64,000 nt of DNA from Brevibacterium aurantiacum (GTDB lineage Bacteria > Actinomycetota > Actinomycetes > Actinomycetales > Brevibacteriaceae). The notes under the pieces were generated by a model. The model saw only the letters and a list, made by a program, of their open reading frames with translations, searched no databases and had not been told where the DNA came from. Positions 1 through 9,425 of the stretch are shown here, piece by piece. Position 1 is the stretch's first letter. Every line of letters starts with the position of its first letter. Where the stretch lies: positions 434,001 through 498,000 of the forward strand of contig NZ_VLTK01000002.1 in NCBI RefSeq assembly GCF_007558825.1. The letters are read 5' to 3'. The translations under genes and the position numbers were made by a program.

Positions 1-871
1 CGAGCTCGTCCCTGGGGTCTCCGGCGGAACGATTGCACTCGTGACCGGAGTCTACGACCAGCTCATCGACTCGGCTGCCCATGTGGTCAGGGCGGCGAAG
101 ACTGTGATCACCGGCCCTGACCGTTGGAGCGGCGCCGTCGCAGAACTGCGCCGCACAGACTGGTTCCTCGTGATCCCGGTCCTCCTAGGCATGGCGACAG
201 CAGTCCTCAGCATCGCTGGAGTGATGGAAGGCTTTGTCACAGCCAACCCAGAACTTGCCAGGGGCCTGTTCTTCGGACTCGTCGCGGCCAGCATCTCCGT
301 CCCATTGCGGATGCTGCCGGCGCGCAGCGGGCAACCTCTGCTGTTGGGTATCCTCGTCTTTCTCGCCGCTGCAGCTCTCGCCTTCTGGATGACCGGACTG
401 GCCGGTGGATCCGACGTCGAGAACCCTCCACTCATTGCGGTCTTCTTTGTCGCCTCAATCGCCATCTGCGCTCTGGTCGTCCCCGGCGTATCCGGATCGT
501 TCTTCCTCCTCGCAGTCGGCCTCTACGCCACCACGCTGCGCGCAGTCAACGATCGCGACCTCGCCTACATCGCTGTATTCGGACTCGGCGCGATCCTCGG
601 CCTGGCACTGTTCGTCAACATCCTGCGCTATTTGCTGCACAATCACCGCTGGTGGACTCTGGTCGCGATGGCTGGCCTGATGCTCGGCTCTTTGAGAGCC
701 TTGTGGCCGTGGCAATCCGATGCAGAAGCCGGAGGTCTGCTCGCGCCCTTCGACCCGATCGGTGCCCCGATCATTCTCGCCGTCATCGGTGCGGCAATCG
801 TGGTTGTCCTCATCGTCATCGAGTCGATGTTCGAGTCAAGGACTGCCAAGGACAACTTCGTCGAACAGTAG
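1..871 (+). CDS. DUF368 family membrane protein (undecaprenyl-phosphate translocase-like), 5' truncated by window edge
   Basis: The reading frame is already open at base 2, so the true start lies before the window. The family includes PopT-type translocases that return the undecaprenyl-phosphate carrier across the membrane for cell-wall polymer synthesis. The family motif VPGVSGGT is visible at the very edge and a second copy, VPGVSGSFF, lies near base 480, matching the two-repeat architecture of DUF368. About seven hydrophobic segments are visible. The family assignment is strong; the substrate is inferred from family members only. Confidence 0.85.
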   Translation, partial: ELVPGVSGGTIALVTGVYDQLIDSAAHVVRAAKTVITGPDRWSGAVAELRRTDWFLVIPVLLGMATAVLSIAGVMEGFVTANPELARGLFFGLVAASISVPLRMLPARSGQPLLLGILVFLAAAALAFWMTGLAGGSDVENPPLIAVFFVASIAICALVVPGVSGSFFLLAVGLYATTLRAVNDRDLAYIAVFGLGAILGLALFVNILRYLLHNHRWWTLVAMAGLMLGSLRALWPWQSDAEAGGLLAPFDPIGAPIILAVIGAAIVVVLIVIESMFESRTAKDNFVEQ

Positions 872-885
872 AGACAACATAGTTT

Positions 886-914
886 GTGCAGATTTCGCTC
901 AGGATTTGCTCAGG
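886..914 (+). promoter_or_regulatory. 11-bp-period direct repeats, possible response-regulator operator
   Basis: GCTCAGG occurs at 897-903 and again at 908-914, exactly 11 bp apart, with a weaker third unit GTGCAGA at 886-892. An 11-bp direct-repeat period is typical of OmpR/PhoB-type regulators such as actinobacterial PhoP. It lies just upstream of a surface 5'-nucleotidase, a plausible phosphate-regulated gene. Function is inference. Confidence 0.35.
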
Positions 915-971
915 GTCGCCGGGATTCGGATTAGAGTGGGAGATCTGAACCACAACTACATCTGGAGACTT

Positions 972-3176
972 ATGCGCTTGCGAAGCTTGGCCTCGTCCAC
1001 TTTGGCACTGACACTCATCGTTGCAGGCCCAGCAGCGGCCTCGGCGACAGGGCTGGGCAGCGGGCCTCCGGATGAGGAACAGGCAGCGGCCACGGGCGAA
1101 CTCACCCTACTGGCGACGACCGATGTCCACGGTCACGTCCTCAACTGGGACTACTTCGCCAATGCTCCCTACCCCGACGGGGAAGAACTCGGCATGTCGC
1201 GTGCCTCCACCCTGATCAAGGGTGTCAAAGTGGCCAAGGGCGAGGACTCGGTGCTCCTCGTCGACAACGGTGACACGATCCAGGGCACCCCGTTGACGTA
1301 TTACTACGCGCAGCAGGAACGCATCACCGAAACCGGTGAGACGCACCCGATGGCCAAAACCTACAACCATGTCGGCTATGACGCACAGGTCGCGGGCAAC
1401 CACGAGTTCAACTATGGACTTGACCTGCTCGCCAAATACAAGGAGCAGGTCAACTTCCCCGTCCTGGGCGCGAACGTCATCAATGACGACGACGACAAGC
1501 CCCACCTCGATCCCTACACGCTCGTGGAGAAGAACGTCGCCGGTCAGGAGATCACCATCGGTGTGCTGGGTGTGACGACCCCAGGCAGTCGGATCTGGGA
1601 TAAGAACAAACTCTCCGGCAAGGTCCACTTCGATGACCCCGTCGAGACTGCGAAGAAGTACGTCCCGGAGATGAAGGACGCAGGGGCAGACATCGTCGTC
1701 GTACTCTCACACTCCGGCAAGGACCCAGAAGGCCAGACTTGGGACCCCTCGAAGCTGCAGGAGAACGTCAGCATCTCTGTCGCGAAGGTCCCCGGAGTCG
1801 ATGTGCTCGTCGCCGGACACACTCACCAGGATGAGCCGAGCCAGGTCGTGTCACGCGAGGACGGGACGAAGGCGCTCATCACTCAGCCCAACTACTGGGC
1901 ACGGTCCGTCTCCGAGGTGGACCTGCCCATCAATCTCGAAGACATGGGGATCGACTGGGGGAGTACCGAACCCGAAGCCACACCACTTGCCACGCAGGGT
2001 GATGTCGCTGAGGATCCGGAGATCAACGATCTCATCGATTCCCAGCATAAGAAGACCGTCGCCTACGTCAACACGAAGATCGGCTCAGTGACCGAGACCA
2101 TGAGCGCAGAGACCTCTTACTATGAGGACACTGCGATCCTCGACTTCATCTCAAAGGTGCAGTCCGAGACGGTGGAGACCGCGTTGGCAGACACCGAATA
2201 CAAAGACGTGCCCGTCATCTCGCAGGCTTCACCATTCAGCCGCACAGCCGAATTCCCTGCCGGAGACATCACCATCCGCGACGTCGCCGGACTCTACGTC
2301 TTCGACAACACCCTCGGCGGAGTCGAAATCAACGGTTCACAGCTGCGCGAATACCTCGAGTACTCCGCCCGTTACTTCAAACAGACAGAAGAAGGCGCCG
2401 ACTTCGACCCGATCAATGGAACCAACGCCATCGACGAAGGCCTCGATCGCCCGATTCCTGACTATAACTACGACGCGCTCTCGGGCATCGACTACGACAT
2501 CAACGTGTCCAAACCGGTCGGCGAACGCATCGAGAACCTCACCGACAAAGAGGGAAATACGGTCGACGATGATGACACCTTCATCCTCGCGATCAACAAC
2601 TACCGCCAGTCAGGAGGGGGCGACTACCCGGTCGGTGACCTGAAAGAGGTCTACAACGAACAGGTCGAGGTCCGTCAGAGCCTCATCGACTGGGTCAAAG
2701 ACAACGAGGTTGTCGATCCCACGGACTTCTACGATGAGAACTGGCAGGTTGTCACGACCTCGCAGGACCCAGGCGACGATGACGAGGCGTCATCCGAGGC
2801 CGCGGCAGAAACCGAAGCCGATTCACAGGCAGAAGCGGACGGGACCTCCGACGGCGGCAACGCCGATGGAGCAGACGGCACGGACAGTGCCAACGGCGAC
2901 GAAGACGCTGCCGCCAACGACGGTGCGAATTCCACAGTCGACGCTGACGCCACGGTCGATGCCGACGATGGGACCACCTCGGCGAACGGAACGGATTCTG
3001 ACAATGGCATGGACAATGCCAAGGGATCCGATTCATCCGACAGCAGCGGGAATGCGAATGCCGGCGGCGATCTGCCACGCACGGGCGCGGAACTGGGGGC
3101 GTCGATCGGGATTGCGGCAGCCATCATTGGACTCGGAGCGGGATTGGTCTGGTTCGCCCGCCGTCGTCGGATCTGA
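972..3176 (+). CDS. Sortase-anchored 5'-nucleotidase / 2',3'-cyclic-nucleotide phosphodiesterase
   Basis: Extracellular metallophosphoesterase releasing phosphate from nucleotides at the cell surface. The ATG at 972 follows GGAG and gives a signal peptide (MRLRSLAS then a hydrophobic stretch ending AAASA). The catalytic domain shows [29 protein letters not shown] and AGHTHQDE, the metal-ligand motifs of the UshA/YfkN family, followed by a 5'-nucleotidase C-terminal domain with SPFSR. After about residue 598 comes an acidic D/A/S/G-rich wall-spanning linker of about 100 residues, then LPRTG at about residue 701, a hydrophobic helix and RRRRI: a complete sortase signal. It stands alone, with GCTCAGG direct repeats upstream. 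Confidence 0.9.
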   Translation: MRLRSLASSTLALTLIVAGPAAASATGLGSGPPDEEQAAATGELTLLATTDVHGHVLNWDYFANAPYPDGEELGMSRASTLIKGVKVAKGEDSVLLVDNGDTIQGTPLTYYYAQQERITETGETHPMAKTYNHVGYDAQVAGNHEFNYGLDLLAKYKEQVNFPVLGANVINDDDDKPHLDPYTLVEKNVAGQEITIGVLGVTTPGSRIWDKNKLSGKVHFDDPVETAKKYVPEMKDAGADIVVVLSHSGKDPEGQTWDPSKLQENVSISVAKVPGVDVLVAGHTHQDEPSQVVSREDGTKALITQPNYWARSVSEVDLPINLEDMGIDWGSTEPEATPLATQGDVAEDPEINDLIDSQHKKTVAYVNTKIGSVTETMSAETSYYEDTAILDFISKVQSETVETALADTEYKDVPVISQASPFSRTAEFPAGDITIRDVAGLYVFDNTLGGVEINGSQLREYLEYSARYFKQTEEGADFDPINGTNAIDEGLDRPIPDYNYDALSGIDYDINVSKPVGERIENLTDKEGNTVDDDDTFILAINNYRQSGGGDYPVGDLKEVYNEQVEVRQSLIDWVKDNEVVDPTDFYDENWQVVTTSQDPGDDDEASSEAAAETEADSQAEADGTSDGGNADGADGTDSANGDEDAAANDGANSTVDADATVDADDGTTSANGTDSDNGMDNAKGSDSSDSSGNANAGGDLPRTGAELGASIGIAAAIIGLGAGLVWFARRRRI

Positions 3177-3255
3177 AAGGGCGATTCTCGTGTCGGTGAA
3201 CTCACGTAGGGTGGGAACCGACAGCAGTGATCACGATAGAAAGCGAGCGAGAAAC

Positions 3256-3756
3256 ATGGCGAAAACAGCATTCCAAGGCACACCGGTCAAGACTGTAGGC
3301 GAGCTCCCGGAGAAGGGCACACAGGCACCGGCATTCAGCCTCGTGGGCAACGACCTCGGCGAATTCAACTCTGCCGACACTACGGGCAAGCGCGTTGTAC
3401 TCAACATCTTCCCGAGCGTGGACACCGGTGTCTGTGCGGCCTCGGTGCGCAAGTTCAACGAACTCGCCGCGAGCCTGGAGAACACCACAGTGCTGTGTGT
3501 GTCCAATGACCTGCCCTTCGCACAGGCGCGCTTCTGCGGGAGCGAAGGCATTGAGAACGTCGTCGCCGCATCCGGATTCCGCAGCGCCTTCGGCAAGGAA
3601 TTCGGCGTGACCATGGTCGACGGCCCCCTGGCCGGACTGCTGGCCCGCTCAGTCGTCGTCCTCGACGAAAAGGGAACCGTCATCCACAAGCAGCTGGTCG
3701 ACGAGATCGGCACCGAACCGGATTACGACTCGGCGGTCGCCGCACTCAGCGCCTGA
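3256..3756 (+). CDS. tpx: Thiol peroxidase (Tpx, atypical 2-Cys peroxiredoxin)
   Basis: Thioredoxin-dependent peroxidase reducing hydrogen and alkyl hydroperoxides in the cytoplasm. The 166-residue product has the usual Tpx length. The peroxidatic cysteine lies in [15 protein letters not shown] and the resolving cysteine in ARFCGSEG, the spacing expected for Tpx. The ATG at 3256 was chosen because the sequence from [11 protein letters not shown] matches the family N-terminus. It is followed closely by a convergent deacetylase gene. Confidence 0.95.
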   Translation: MAKTAFQGTPVKTVGELPEKGTQAPAFSLVGNDLGEFNSADTTGKRVVLNIFPSVDTGVCAASVRKFNELAASLENTTVLCVSNDLPFAQARFCGSEGIENVVAASGFRSAFGKEFGVTMVDGPLAGLLARSVVVLDEKGTVIHKQLVDEIGTEPDYDSAVAALSA

Positions 3757-3794
3757 ATGTGTCGGATCCGGTCACCGCTTCGGTGTGCCGGGTG

Positions 3795-4511
3795 CTACAT
3801 GTCGAATACCTGCACGGGCAGCGCGTATTTCACGCCTGCCCGTGTTCCGGCTTCCGAGGTGATTTCGGGGATCATGTCTGAGGGCATTGGATGGTCGGGC
3901 AAGGCCTCGAGATAGACGGCATGAGCCTCCAAAGAGCGTACGGCCCGGTCGACGTGTTCCTCGTCGAGGACCACAGCATGGGTGGGATCAGCCCCGTTGA
4001 CCAACAGCTTGTCGGCCTTCCACACTTCGAGTCCATCGTCCTTGAGGTCGGTGAAGACCCACGGATTGTCGGCATCACGGATGGCATCGATCGTGGCGAT
4101 GCCGGCCGCGCGATGGTCGACATGGTTCAGGCCCCACGGCATCTTGAGTTCCCAGTTGGTCACCATCACGGCATCAGGTTTGAATTGGCGGATCTTCTTC
4201 GCGATCGCATGCCGGAGCTCGATGCTGGGCTCGAGAAGACCGTCTGGGAAGTCGAGGATCTCAAGATCCACAACTCCGACGATCGTGCACGCCTGTCGCT
4301 GCTCACCTTCTCGTAGGGTAATAACCTTCTCAGGGGACATTTCACGGATTCCGGCTTCACCGCGAGTCAGAAGCAGATAGGACACGGACTTTCCCTGGTC
4401 GGTCCACTTGGCCACAGCCGCGGACGCACCATATTCCATGTCATCGGGGTGGGCAACTATGCACAGGAGGCGATTGACATCATCGTCATCGAAGATCGGA
4501 AGCTCGGTCAT
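3795..4511 (-). CDS. PIG-L/LmbE family deacetylase
   Basis: Zinc-dependent N-acetylglucosaminyl deacetylase-like protein of 238 residues. The zinc motif AHPDDMEYGA near the N-terminus and a later HVDHRAAG fit the family's HPDD and HxxH elements. The substrate is unknown; LmbE-like proteins act on GlcNAc conjugates, including mycothiol intermediates, but the better MshB candidate is at 36911-38284. The gene appears leaderless: TAGCCT lies six bases before the ATG. Confidence 0.85.
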   Translation of the reverse strand: MTELPIFDDDDVNRLLCIVAHPDDMEYGASAAVAKWTDQGKSVSYLLLTRGEAGIREMSPEKVITLREGEQRQACTIVGVVDLEILDFPDGLLEPSIELRHAIAKKIRQFKPDAVMVTNWELKMPWGLNHVDHRAAGIATIDAIRDADNPWVFTDLKDDGLEVWKADKLLVNGADPTHAVVLDEEHVDRAVRSLEAHAVYLEALPDHPMPSDMIPEITSEAGTRAGVKYALPVQVFDM

Positions 4512-4517
4512 AGTCCA

Positions 4518-4523
4518 AGGCTA
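4518..4523 (-). promoter_or_regulatory. -10 box TAGCCT, leaderless start of the LmbE-like gene
   Basis: TAGCCT ends six bases before the ATG at 4511 and no Shine-Dalgarno sequence is present, so transcription should start at or next to the A of the ATG. Confidence 0.5.
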
Positions 4524-4625
4524 AGCCCCGCGCGACACTTGTGCCAGAGCAGCCGGGGGTTGCGATGGGTACGATATGAGTGGCGCTGTGGAAACAGCGA
4601 CGCTCCACCATTCGAAAGCGGGCCC

Positions 4626-5294
4626 ATGTATCGGAGTCTCCTCCTGGCAAGTGTGATGGTGCTGGGCCTGGCCCTCTCCGGGTGCTCAGCCCTTCGTGTG
4701 AGCACCGACGAGGGCGCTTCGCGACCGGTCAGCGTCGGCATCGATGATGGATCCGAAGAAGAGACGCCCCCGGAATCCGCTAGCCCTGTAATTCCTGCGG
4801 GAATGGATCAGGTGACGGTCGGTTTGGGGCCCGAATGCCCGGTCAAGGTGCAGATGGCCATGGACAGCGAATGGAACGGCGACCTTGCCTACGACAGTTA
4901 TCAGCTCTACAGCCGCGACAACGGCGCCATCATCACCGTCAACTGCTATGAAGCCGACGACGAAACGGCACAGAGCATCATCGATACAGCACAGGAACAG
5001 ACCTTCGGGGAATCGCGATCAAGCATTATGGAAGAGAACTCCGGGACTGTGGCCGGTGGCGCGTACTGGACCGTCCACGGGCTGCTCGGCCGCCAGGAGA
5101 TCCGGGCCATCGACGAAACCGAGTCCGTGCTCTATGGAGCCATTGCCGGGATCTCGGACAACGGTCGACTGTACAAGGTCACCGTCGAGATGGTCACGGT
5201 GTCAAGTGACCAAGCCACTGCCGCGCTCTTCGCGCAGATGTTGCCGACCGTCAGCTTCGCCGATCAGGTCCTGGAATCGCCAGCACTCTCATAA
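4626..5294 (+). CDS. Secreted lipoprotein of unknown function
   Basis: 222-residue product with a clear lipoprotein signal: MYRSLLLASVMVLGLALSG followed by the lipobox cysteine in LSGCSALR. A Ser/Glu/Pro-rich tether follows, then a mixed alpha/beta domain with two further cysteines (GPECPVKV and NCYEAD) that could form a disulphide. The ATG at 4626 is chosen because it sits directly before the signal peptide; the frame opens further upstream. I do not recognise a family. Its 3' end overlaps the convergent oxidoreductase gene by 31 bp. Confidence 0.8.
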   Translation: MYRSLLLASVMVLGLALSGCSALRVSTDEGASRPVSVGIDDGSEEETPPESASPVIPAGMDQVTVGLGPECPVKVQMAMDSEWNGDLAYDSYQLYSRDNGAIITVNCYEADDETAQSIIDTAQEQTFGESRSSIMEENSGTVAGGAYWTVHGLLGRQEIRAIDETESVLYGAIAGISDNGRLYKVTVEMVTVSSDQATAALFAQMLPTVSFADQVLESPALS

Positions 5295-6502
5295 GAGCGT
5301 GTGCGCAGTGCTCCTTGGCGGCGTTTGAGCAGCTCTCTGGCCGCGATCCGTCCCGCACGGGTGGCACCGACCGTTGAACTGGCCGAGCCGTATCCGACGA
5401 GGAAGATTCGTCGGTCGTTCTTGACCGAGACTTCGGTTTCCATGGAGATTCCTCCATCTGGTGTGCGCAGGCGCAGCGGCGCCAAATGGTTGAGAGCGGC
5501 CCGAAAACCGGTGTTCCAGAAGATGACATCGATGTTTTCGGCACGTTCGTGTTCGAAGGGCTGCCATGACTCAGGCATCGCCAAGTGATCGCTTGCAGAA
5601 GGCCCGAGGCCTTCCGAGGTCGTCTCTACCTCGGTTGCTCGCCCGGGGAAGTGGACACCGTGAGGCAGGACCGCATCAAACATTCCGCGTGAGACGAGGA
5701 CCCCAGATTCGACGCCGTATTGGAAATCCTTTCGTATCGGCAGGCCCGTGGTGCGCACGACACTGGCCGGGGCTAGACCGGCCAAGGTCCGGGAGCGCAC
5801 GGCGCGTTCGACTTCGAGGCCCCAGTTGCCGTCGAATTCGCGTGAGGTGAAGTTCGGGGGCCGACGCGTGGCCCACAGCGTATCGGTGACTTTCGCGAGT
5901 TCGAGCAGGAACTGTGTTGCCGAGATGCCACCGCCGACGACCAAAGTCCTCAAGCCCCGGAAGTCTTCGACGTCGCGGAAGTTTGCGGTGTGAAGTTGGC
6001 GACCTTCGAACTCGGCGATGCCGGGGACGAACGGAACATAGGGATGCGTCCACGTGCCGGTCGCATTGATCAGATACCGGCTCGTGAGCTGAACACGTTC
6101 ACCGTCGATCTTCGATGTGATCTCCAGAGGCCCGGAACCGGGGGTGGGTGACTTTACGGTGACCACTTCAGCGGGTCGGACGACGCAGAGTTCAAGCTCG
6201 CGTTCGAAACGCGAGTAATAGTCGGAGACCACCGCCGAGGCGGGTATTGAGGGATCCGGTGTGCCCAGTGGGAACCCCGGGAGGTCCGCCACATGGTTCG
6301 TCGCCCCCAGTGTCAGGGAATCCCACCGTTCACGCCACGCGCCGCCAGGGCCGGCTCCGGCGTCGAGGACGATGAAGTCCTTGCCGGGCACCAGTCCGTC
6401 GCGCCAGAGATAGTGGGCAGCCGAAAGGCCAGCCTGACCTGCGCCGATGATGACGATCGGCCAATGGGAGTCGACCAGCAACTCCGAAATACGGCACACC
6501 AT
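5264..6502 (-). CDS. FAD/NAD(P)-dependent oxidoreductase (flavin monooxygenase-like)
   Basis: 412-residue flavoprotein. An N-terminal FAD-binding Rossmann motif (VIIGAGQAGLSAA) is followed by GGAWRERWDSL, and a second nucleotide-binding motif (VVGGGISATQFL) lies near residue 190. The C-terminal VGYGSASSTVGATRAGR closes the FAD domain. This is the layout of the group B monooxygenase/CzcO-like family. The substrate is not evident. Convergent with the lipoprotein gene, overlapping its 3' end by 31 bp. Confidence 0.85.
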   Translation of the reverse strand: MVCRISELLVDSHWPIVIIGAGQAGLSAAHYLWRDGLVPGKDFIVLDAGAGPGGAWRERWDSLTLGATNHVADLPGFPLGTPDPSIPASAVVSDYYSRFERELELCVVRPAEVVTVKSPTPGSGPLEITSKIDGERVQLTSRYLINATGTWTHPYVPFVPGIAEFEGRQLHTANFRDVEDFRGLRTLVVGGGISATQFLLELAKVTDTLWATRRPPNFTSREFDGNWGLEVERAVRSRTLAGLAPASVVRTTGLPIRKDFQYGVESGVLVSRGMFDAVLPHGVHFPGRATEVETTSEGLGPSASDHLAMPESWQPFEHERAENIDVIFWNTGFRAALNHLAPLRLRTPDGGISMETEVSVKNDRRIFLVGYGSASSTVGATRAGRIAARELLKRRQGALRTRSYESAGDSRT

Positions 6503-6602
6503 GTGGCCATTGTTTCAGGTTCCTGCCGTTCTTGCCTTCGGGCCAGTGCCGCGGATGATGATTCCGAGTCGTAAAGAATTCGATGCCACTGTGAGCGGAG
6601 GG

Positions 6603-7457
6603 TCAATTGCAGTCAGGTCCCCGCGGGTTCATGTAGCAGTCCTCATCAACGAGGTAGCGGTGGAAGCGATAGACATCAATGGAGATGTCGTTGCTTGCCA
6701 CGTGTGCGAAACCGTCGATGGGCAGCCATGGGCCACCGTCGACAGAGAATTCGCCACTGAACGTCGCGGTCATGCCGACAGTCTTCGTTCCGGTCTTCTG
6801 ATAGTCGTGACCAATCTGCGGTTCGTCGCCTGGCCGTGGCTTCGACCCTGTCTTCGATGTGGTGCCACCGGTGTCATCGCCGAAGTCCCAGTAGTACTTT
6901 TCAGGGGTGACCTTCACCGTGACTGCGTACGTCAGCAGGGTCATGTCGATGTAGCTGGTATCTGCATCCGTCCAGAAGGCAGCTGGCTTGCCGATGACGG
7001 CCCAATCCTTGGGCCAGGCATGAATCGTCGGGGCCGGAATGTCGAAGGTCTGGAACTGAGACTCAGGAATACGGGTGGGTGGCTCGGGCCTCACAGGAGC
7101 ACCGCCTCCACCGCCGCCGGGGCCAGGGCCGGGACCTGGAAGATTCGCACAAATATGACCGACTTCCTCGAGGACGCAGTCGGGCAGCCCGCCGCCACCG
7201 TCGTTCCCGCCTCCGCCGCCGGAGCCGCCGCCCCCACCGCCGGAACCGTTGCCGCCGCCAGCGCCCCCGCCGGGGCCAGGTGGGCTTGCCGGAGGCGGAG
7301 CAGGATTACCGCCGCCCCCTCCCGGAGTATCAGCCGAGCAATTGTTTATATCCCTCATATCGCAATTCGGTCCGGCGAGCGCAGGCGATGGGACCAAAAT
7401 CGCAGCAACTAAGGCTACGAAAATTATGATTGCGATATTGCTCTGTAGCCTCAGCAT
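6603..7457 (-). CDS. Secreted glycine-rich protein with PKD-like domain
   Basis: The start at 7457 is chosen over the longer frame because ATGCTGA overlaps the stop of the upstream gene and AGAGAAG lies just before it. The product has a signal peptide (MLRLQSN, hydrophobic helix, ALAGPNC), then about 70 residues of Gly/Pro low complexity (runs such as GGGGGGSGGGGG), a short Cys-containing segment (LPDCVLEEVGHICANLPG), a second Gly/Pro run, and a C-terminal PKD-like fold (YYWDFGDDTGG, then HDYQKTGTKTV). The last residues carry two cysteines. It is translationally coupled to the lipoprotein gene at 7451-8092. Probably surface-exposed; role unknown. Confidence 0.75.
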   Translation of the reverse strand: MLRLQSNIAIIIFVALVAAILVPSPALAGPNCDMRDINNCSADTPGGGGGNPAPPPASPPGPGGGAGGGNGSGGGGGGSGGGGGNDGGGGLPDCVLEEVGHICANLPGPGPGPGGGGGGAPVRPEPPTRIPESQFQTFDIPAPTIHAWPKDWAVIGKPAAFWTDADTSYIDMTLLTYAVTVKVTPEKYYWDFGDDTGGTTSKTGSKPRPGDEPQIGHDYQKTGTKTVGMTATFSGEFSVDGGPWLPIDGFAHVASNDISIDVYRFHRYLVDEDCYMNPRGPDCN

Positions 7458-8092
7458 CGCTTCTCTATTAGGGATTGTTCCGCGACTCGCCAACCATCTG
7501 AAGTCTTCTTAATGGTGTGTTCCATCGTGACGAGGTCCGATTCCAGAGGTGTGTCTGCATTGCTTTTTGGGTGAAGAGACCACTTCGTCAAGTCGAAGCA
7601 AAAATTCACAGAGACCATGTTTACGTCTTCGGAGTCATCTGTATTTTTGACATCATCGATTGCGACTTTGCTTGGGGAGATCTTTCCGGTGAATTGATAT
7701 GAGCCGTTCTCGACGACTTGGACGTCGCCTCTGATGGACTCCAAAGCGTCCCCACTTGCGAATTTCGGAAAATCGACGGCAGACTCAAAGTCGCCCGAAT
7801 AGGCAGAATTCACCGATCGAAAATACCCTTCGAACGCAATCAACGCCCCTTCAACGGCTTCCGTTTCTTCGGGGCTCAAGTCGAGTTCGGTCTCATAGGC
7901 GGGGATTGTCGGCTGCGGATCAGTTGCAGGGGTTGCCGCGGAAGAATCCTTGGCGGGCAGTGTCGATGTCGGCGCGGCGACAGGGGAATGGTCTTCGCAC
8001 CCTGAGAGCACGAGGGGCAGGGCAAGTGCCGCTGCCAACGTCAGTGCTGTCGTCGTTCGATAGCGGATACGTCCGCCAGGTCCAGTCTTCAT
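7451..8092 (-). CDS. Secreted lipoprotein, possible NTF2-like fold
   Basis: 213 residues with an N-terminal signal and lipobox LVLSGCEDH, then a Ser/Thr/Pro/Ala tether. The domain begins at EAVEGALIAFEGYFRSVNSAY and ends SDGWRVAEQSLIEKRC, a pattern seen in NTF2-like lipoproteins where a long first helix precedes a curved sheet. AGAGG lies before the ATG. The stop overlaps the start of the glycine-rich PKD-like gene, so the two are probably made together and may act together at the surface. The DNA here is AT-richer than its surroundings, consistent with transfer. Confidence 0.75.
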   Translation of the reverse strand: MKTGPGGRIRYRTTTALTLAAALALPLVLSGCEDHSPVAAPTSTLPAKDSSAATPATDPQPTIPAYETELDLSPEETEAVEGALIAFEGYFRSVNSAYSGDFESAVDFPKFASGDALESIRGDVQVVENGSYQFTGKISPSKVAIDDVKNTDDSEDVNMVSVNFCFDLTKWSLHPKSNADTPLESDLVTMEHTIKKTSDGWRVAEQSLIEKRC

Positions 8093-8226
8093 TCCACGCC
8101 TCTGTGGTCGAGAACTCCGGCGCAGATATACGAATCTCGCCTGGAATCTCTACATTATGCGAGAACTGCGACTTTGAGAACAGGCGAAGTTGAATCTGTG
8201 GATAACTTGCCCGTGAGTGAGTGGAC

Positions 8227-8805
8227 CTACTTCTTCGCTGCTTTCGCAGCGGCCTTCTGCTGCTTTTTGAAGGCGCGGACTTCCAGCAAGGTGTCCTCAT
8301 TGACCACATCGGCGATTGAACGACGGCTGTCTTCATCACCGTAGTCACCAGCTGCCTCACGCCATCCGTCGGCGTTGAATTCGAACTGCTTGCCGAGTAG
8401 CGCCAGGAAGATCTTCGCTTTCTGATCGCCGAAGCCAGGCAGCTTCTTCAATCGTTTGAGAACCTCGGGACCAGTCGGGTCTCCGGACGTCCAGATGGCT
8501 GAAGTGTCGCCATCGTATCCGTCGACGATCTCCGCTGCGAGCTTCTGAACCCTTGTCGCCATTGACTTCGGGAAACGATGCACCGCAGGTTTGATCGAGA
8601 ACTTCTCCAGGAACTCATCCGGGTTCATCTCAGCAATCTCGACCACATCGAGCTTGCCCAGACGCTCAGCAAGCTTCGCAGGCCCAGCGAACGCCACTTC
8701 CATCGGCACCTGCTGATCCAACAGCATTCCCATCAGCAGGGCGAATGGGTCATCGGCAAGTAGGGCATCGGCCTCGGAGTTGCCGGAGAGGAAAACTGAA
8801 CTCAT
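8227..8805 (-). CDS. HhH-GPD type base-excision DNA repair protein
   Basis: 192-residue protein related to the endonuclease III/AlkA superfamily. The helix-hairpin-helix segment is LKRLKKLPGFGDQKAKIF at about residues 114-131. The N-terminal PFALLMGMLLDQQVPMEVAF is the conserved opening of this short actinobacterial subfamily. The C-terminus is Lys/Ala-rich (KKQQKAAAKAAKK), suggesting non-specific DNA contact. Lesion specificity cannot be read from sequence. Divergent from the YchJ-like gene. Confidence 0.85.
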   Translation of the reverse strand: MSSVFLSGNSEADALLADDPFALLMGMLLDQQVPMEVAFAGPAKLAERLGKLDVVEIAEMNPDEFLEKFSIKPAVHRFPKSMATRVQKLAAEIVDGYDGDTSAIWTSGDPTGPEVLKRLKKLPGFGDQKAKIFLALLGKQFEFNADGWREAAGDYGDEDSRRSIADVVNEDTLLEVRAFKKQQKAAAKAAKK

Positions 8806-8848
8806 GCGTCCATAGTGGCATGTAACCAGGCCGCAAGCACCTCAGAGA

Positions 8849-8854
8849 TACCAT
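8849..8854 (+). promoter_or_regulatory. -10 box TACCAT, leaderless start of ychJ-like gene
   Basis: TACCAT ends six bases before the ATG at 8861; no ribosome-binding site is visible between them. Confidence 0.45.
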
Positions 8855-8860
8855 CGAGTC

Positions 8861-9241
8861 ATGATCTGCCCTTGTTCTGGAATGCCGCCCGGCGCCGACT
8901 ACGACGATTGCTGCCGTCCCGCCTTGGACGGACAGGCATGGCCAACGACTGCTGAGACGCTCATGCGCTCCCGCTACACCGCATTCGCCCGCGAAAACGA
9001 GGACCACCTGTTCCGCACCTGGCATGCCAAGACCAGGCCAGCCGACATCGGTCTCGACACCGACACCACCTGGCTGGGTCTGGAGATTCTAGGCACGACA
9101 GGTGGATCGGAAGCCGACGAAACGGGAACGGTGCACTTTCGTGCCACCTGCAGGGACCACCTCGGCGAACACACACTTGAGGAGAACTCCTCATTCGTTC
9201 GCAGGGCCGGTCGCTGGGTCTACCTCGACGCCATCGACTGA
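8861..9241 (+). CDS. YchJ family (UPF0225) protein with SEC-C motif
   Basis: 126 residues beginning MICPCSG, with a second cysteine pair in YDDCCRPAL, together forming the SEC-C-like zinc motif (CPCxS...CC). The NTF2-like body carries LMRSRYTAFA, the hallmark of YchJ proteins. Biochemical role is unknown in the family. The start has no SD and is preceded by a -10 box, so the transcript is probably leaderless. The stop context GCATCGACTGA is partly duplicated just downstream. Confidence 0.9.
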   Translation: MICPCSGMPPGADYDDCCRPALDGQAWPTTAETLMRSRYTAFARENEDHLFRTWHAKTRPADIGLDTDTTWLGLEILGTTGGSEADETGTVHFRATCRDHLGEHTLEENSSFVRRAGRWVYLDAID

Positions 9242-9425
9242 TCGGCATCACTGACGAACTGTGTCTATACTGTTGGCAGCGGCGCATCCATCGCCCAACC
9301 TCGGTCGTGATCCCAGCTCACTGACCATTCGGTGAAGGGGAGAGAATCCTCGGACGAACCTGTCACGGTGATCTCTTGACCAGGTTTCGTGCTGGGGGAG
9401 ACTTGGTTGTTGAGGATCAGGCGCC

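Noticed and set aside
7080..7330. Gly/Pro codon runs as a CRISPR-like or minisatellite array
   Set aside because: They are in-frame GGC/CCG-type low complexity within a coding region, with no regular spacer-repeat structure.
9272..9425. Possible riboswitch in the leader of the DUF2087 gene
   Set aside because: Only short, weak pairings (for example AACCTG/CAGGTT) and no recognisable core of a known riboswitch class.
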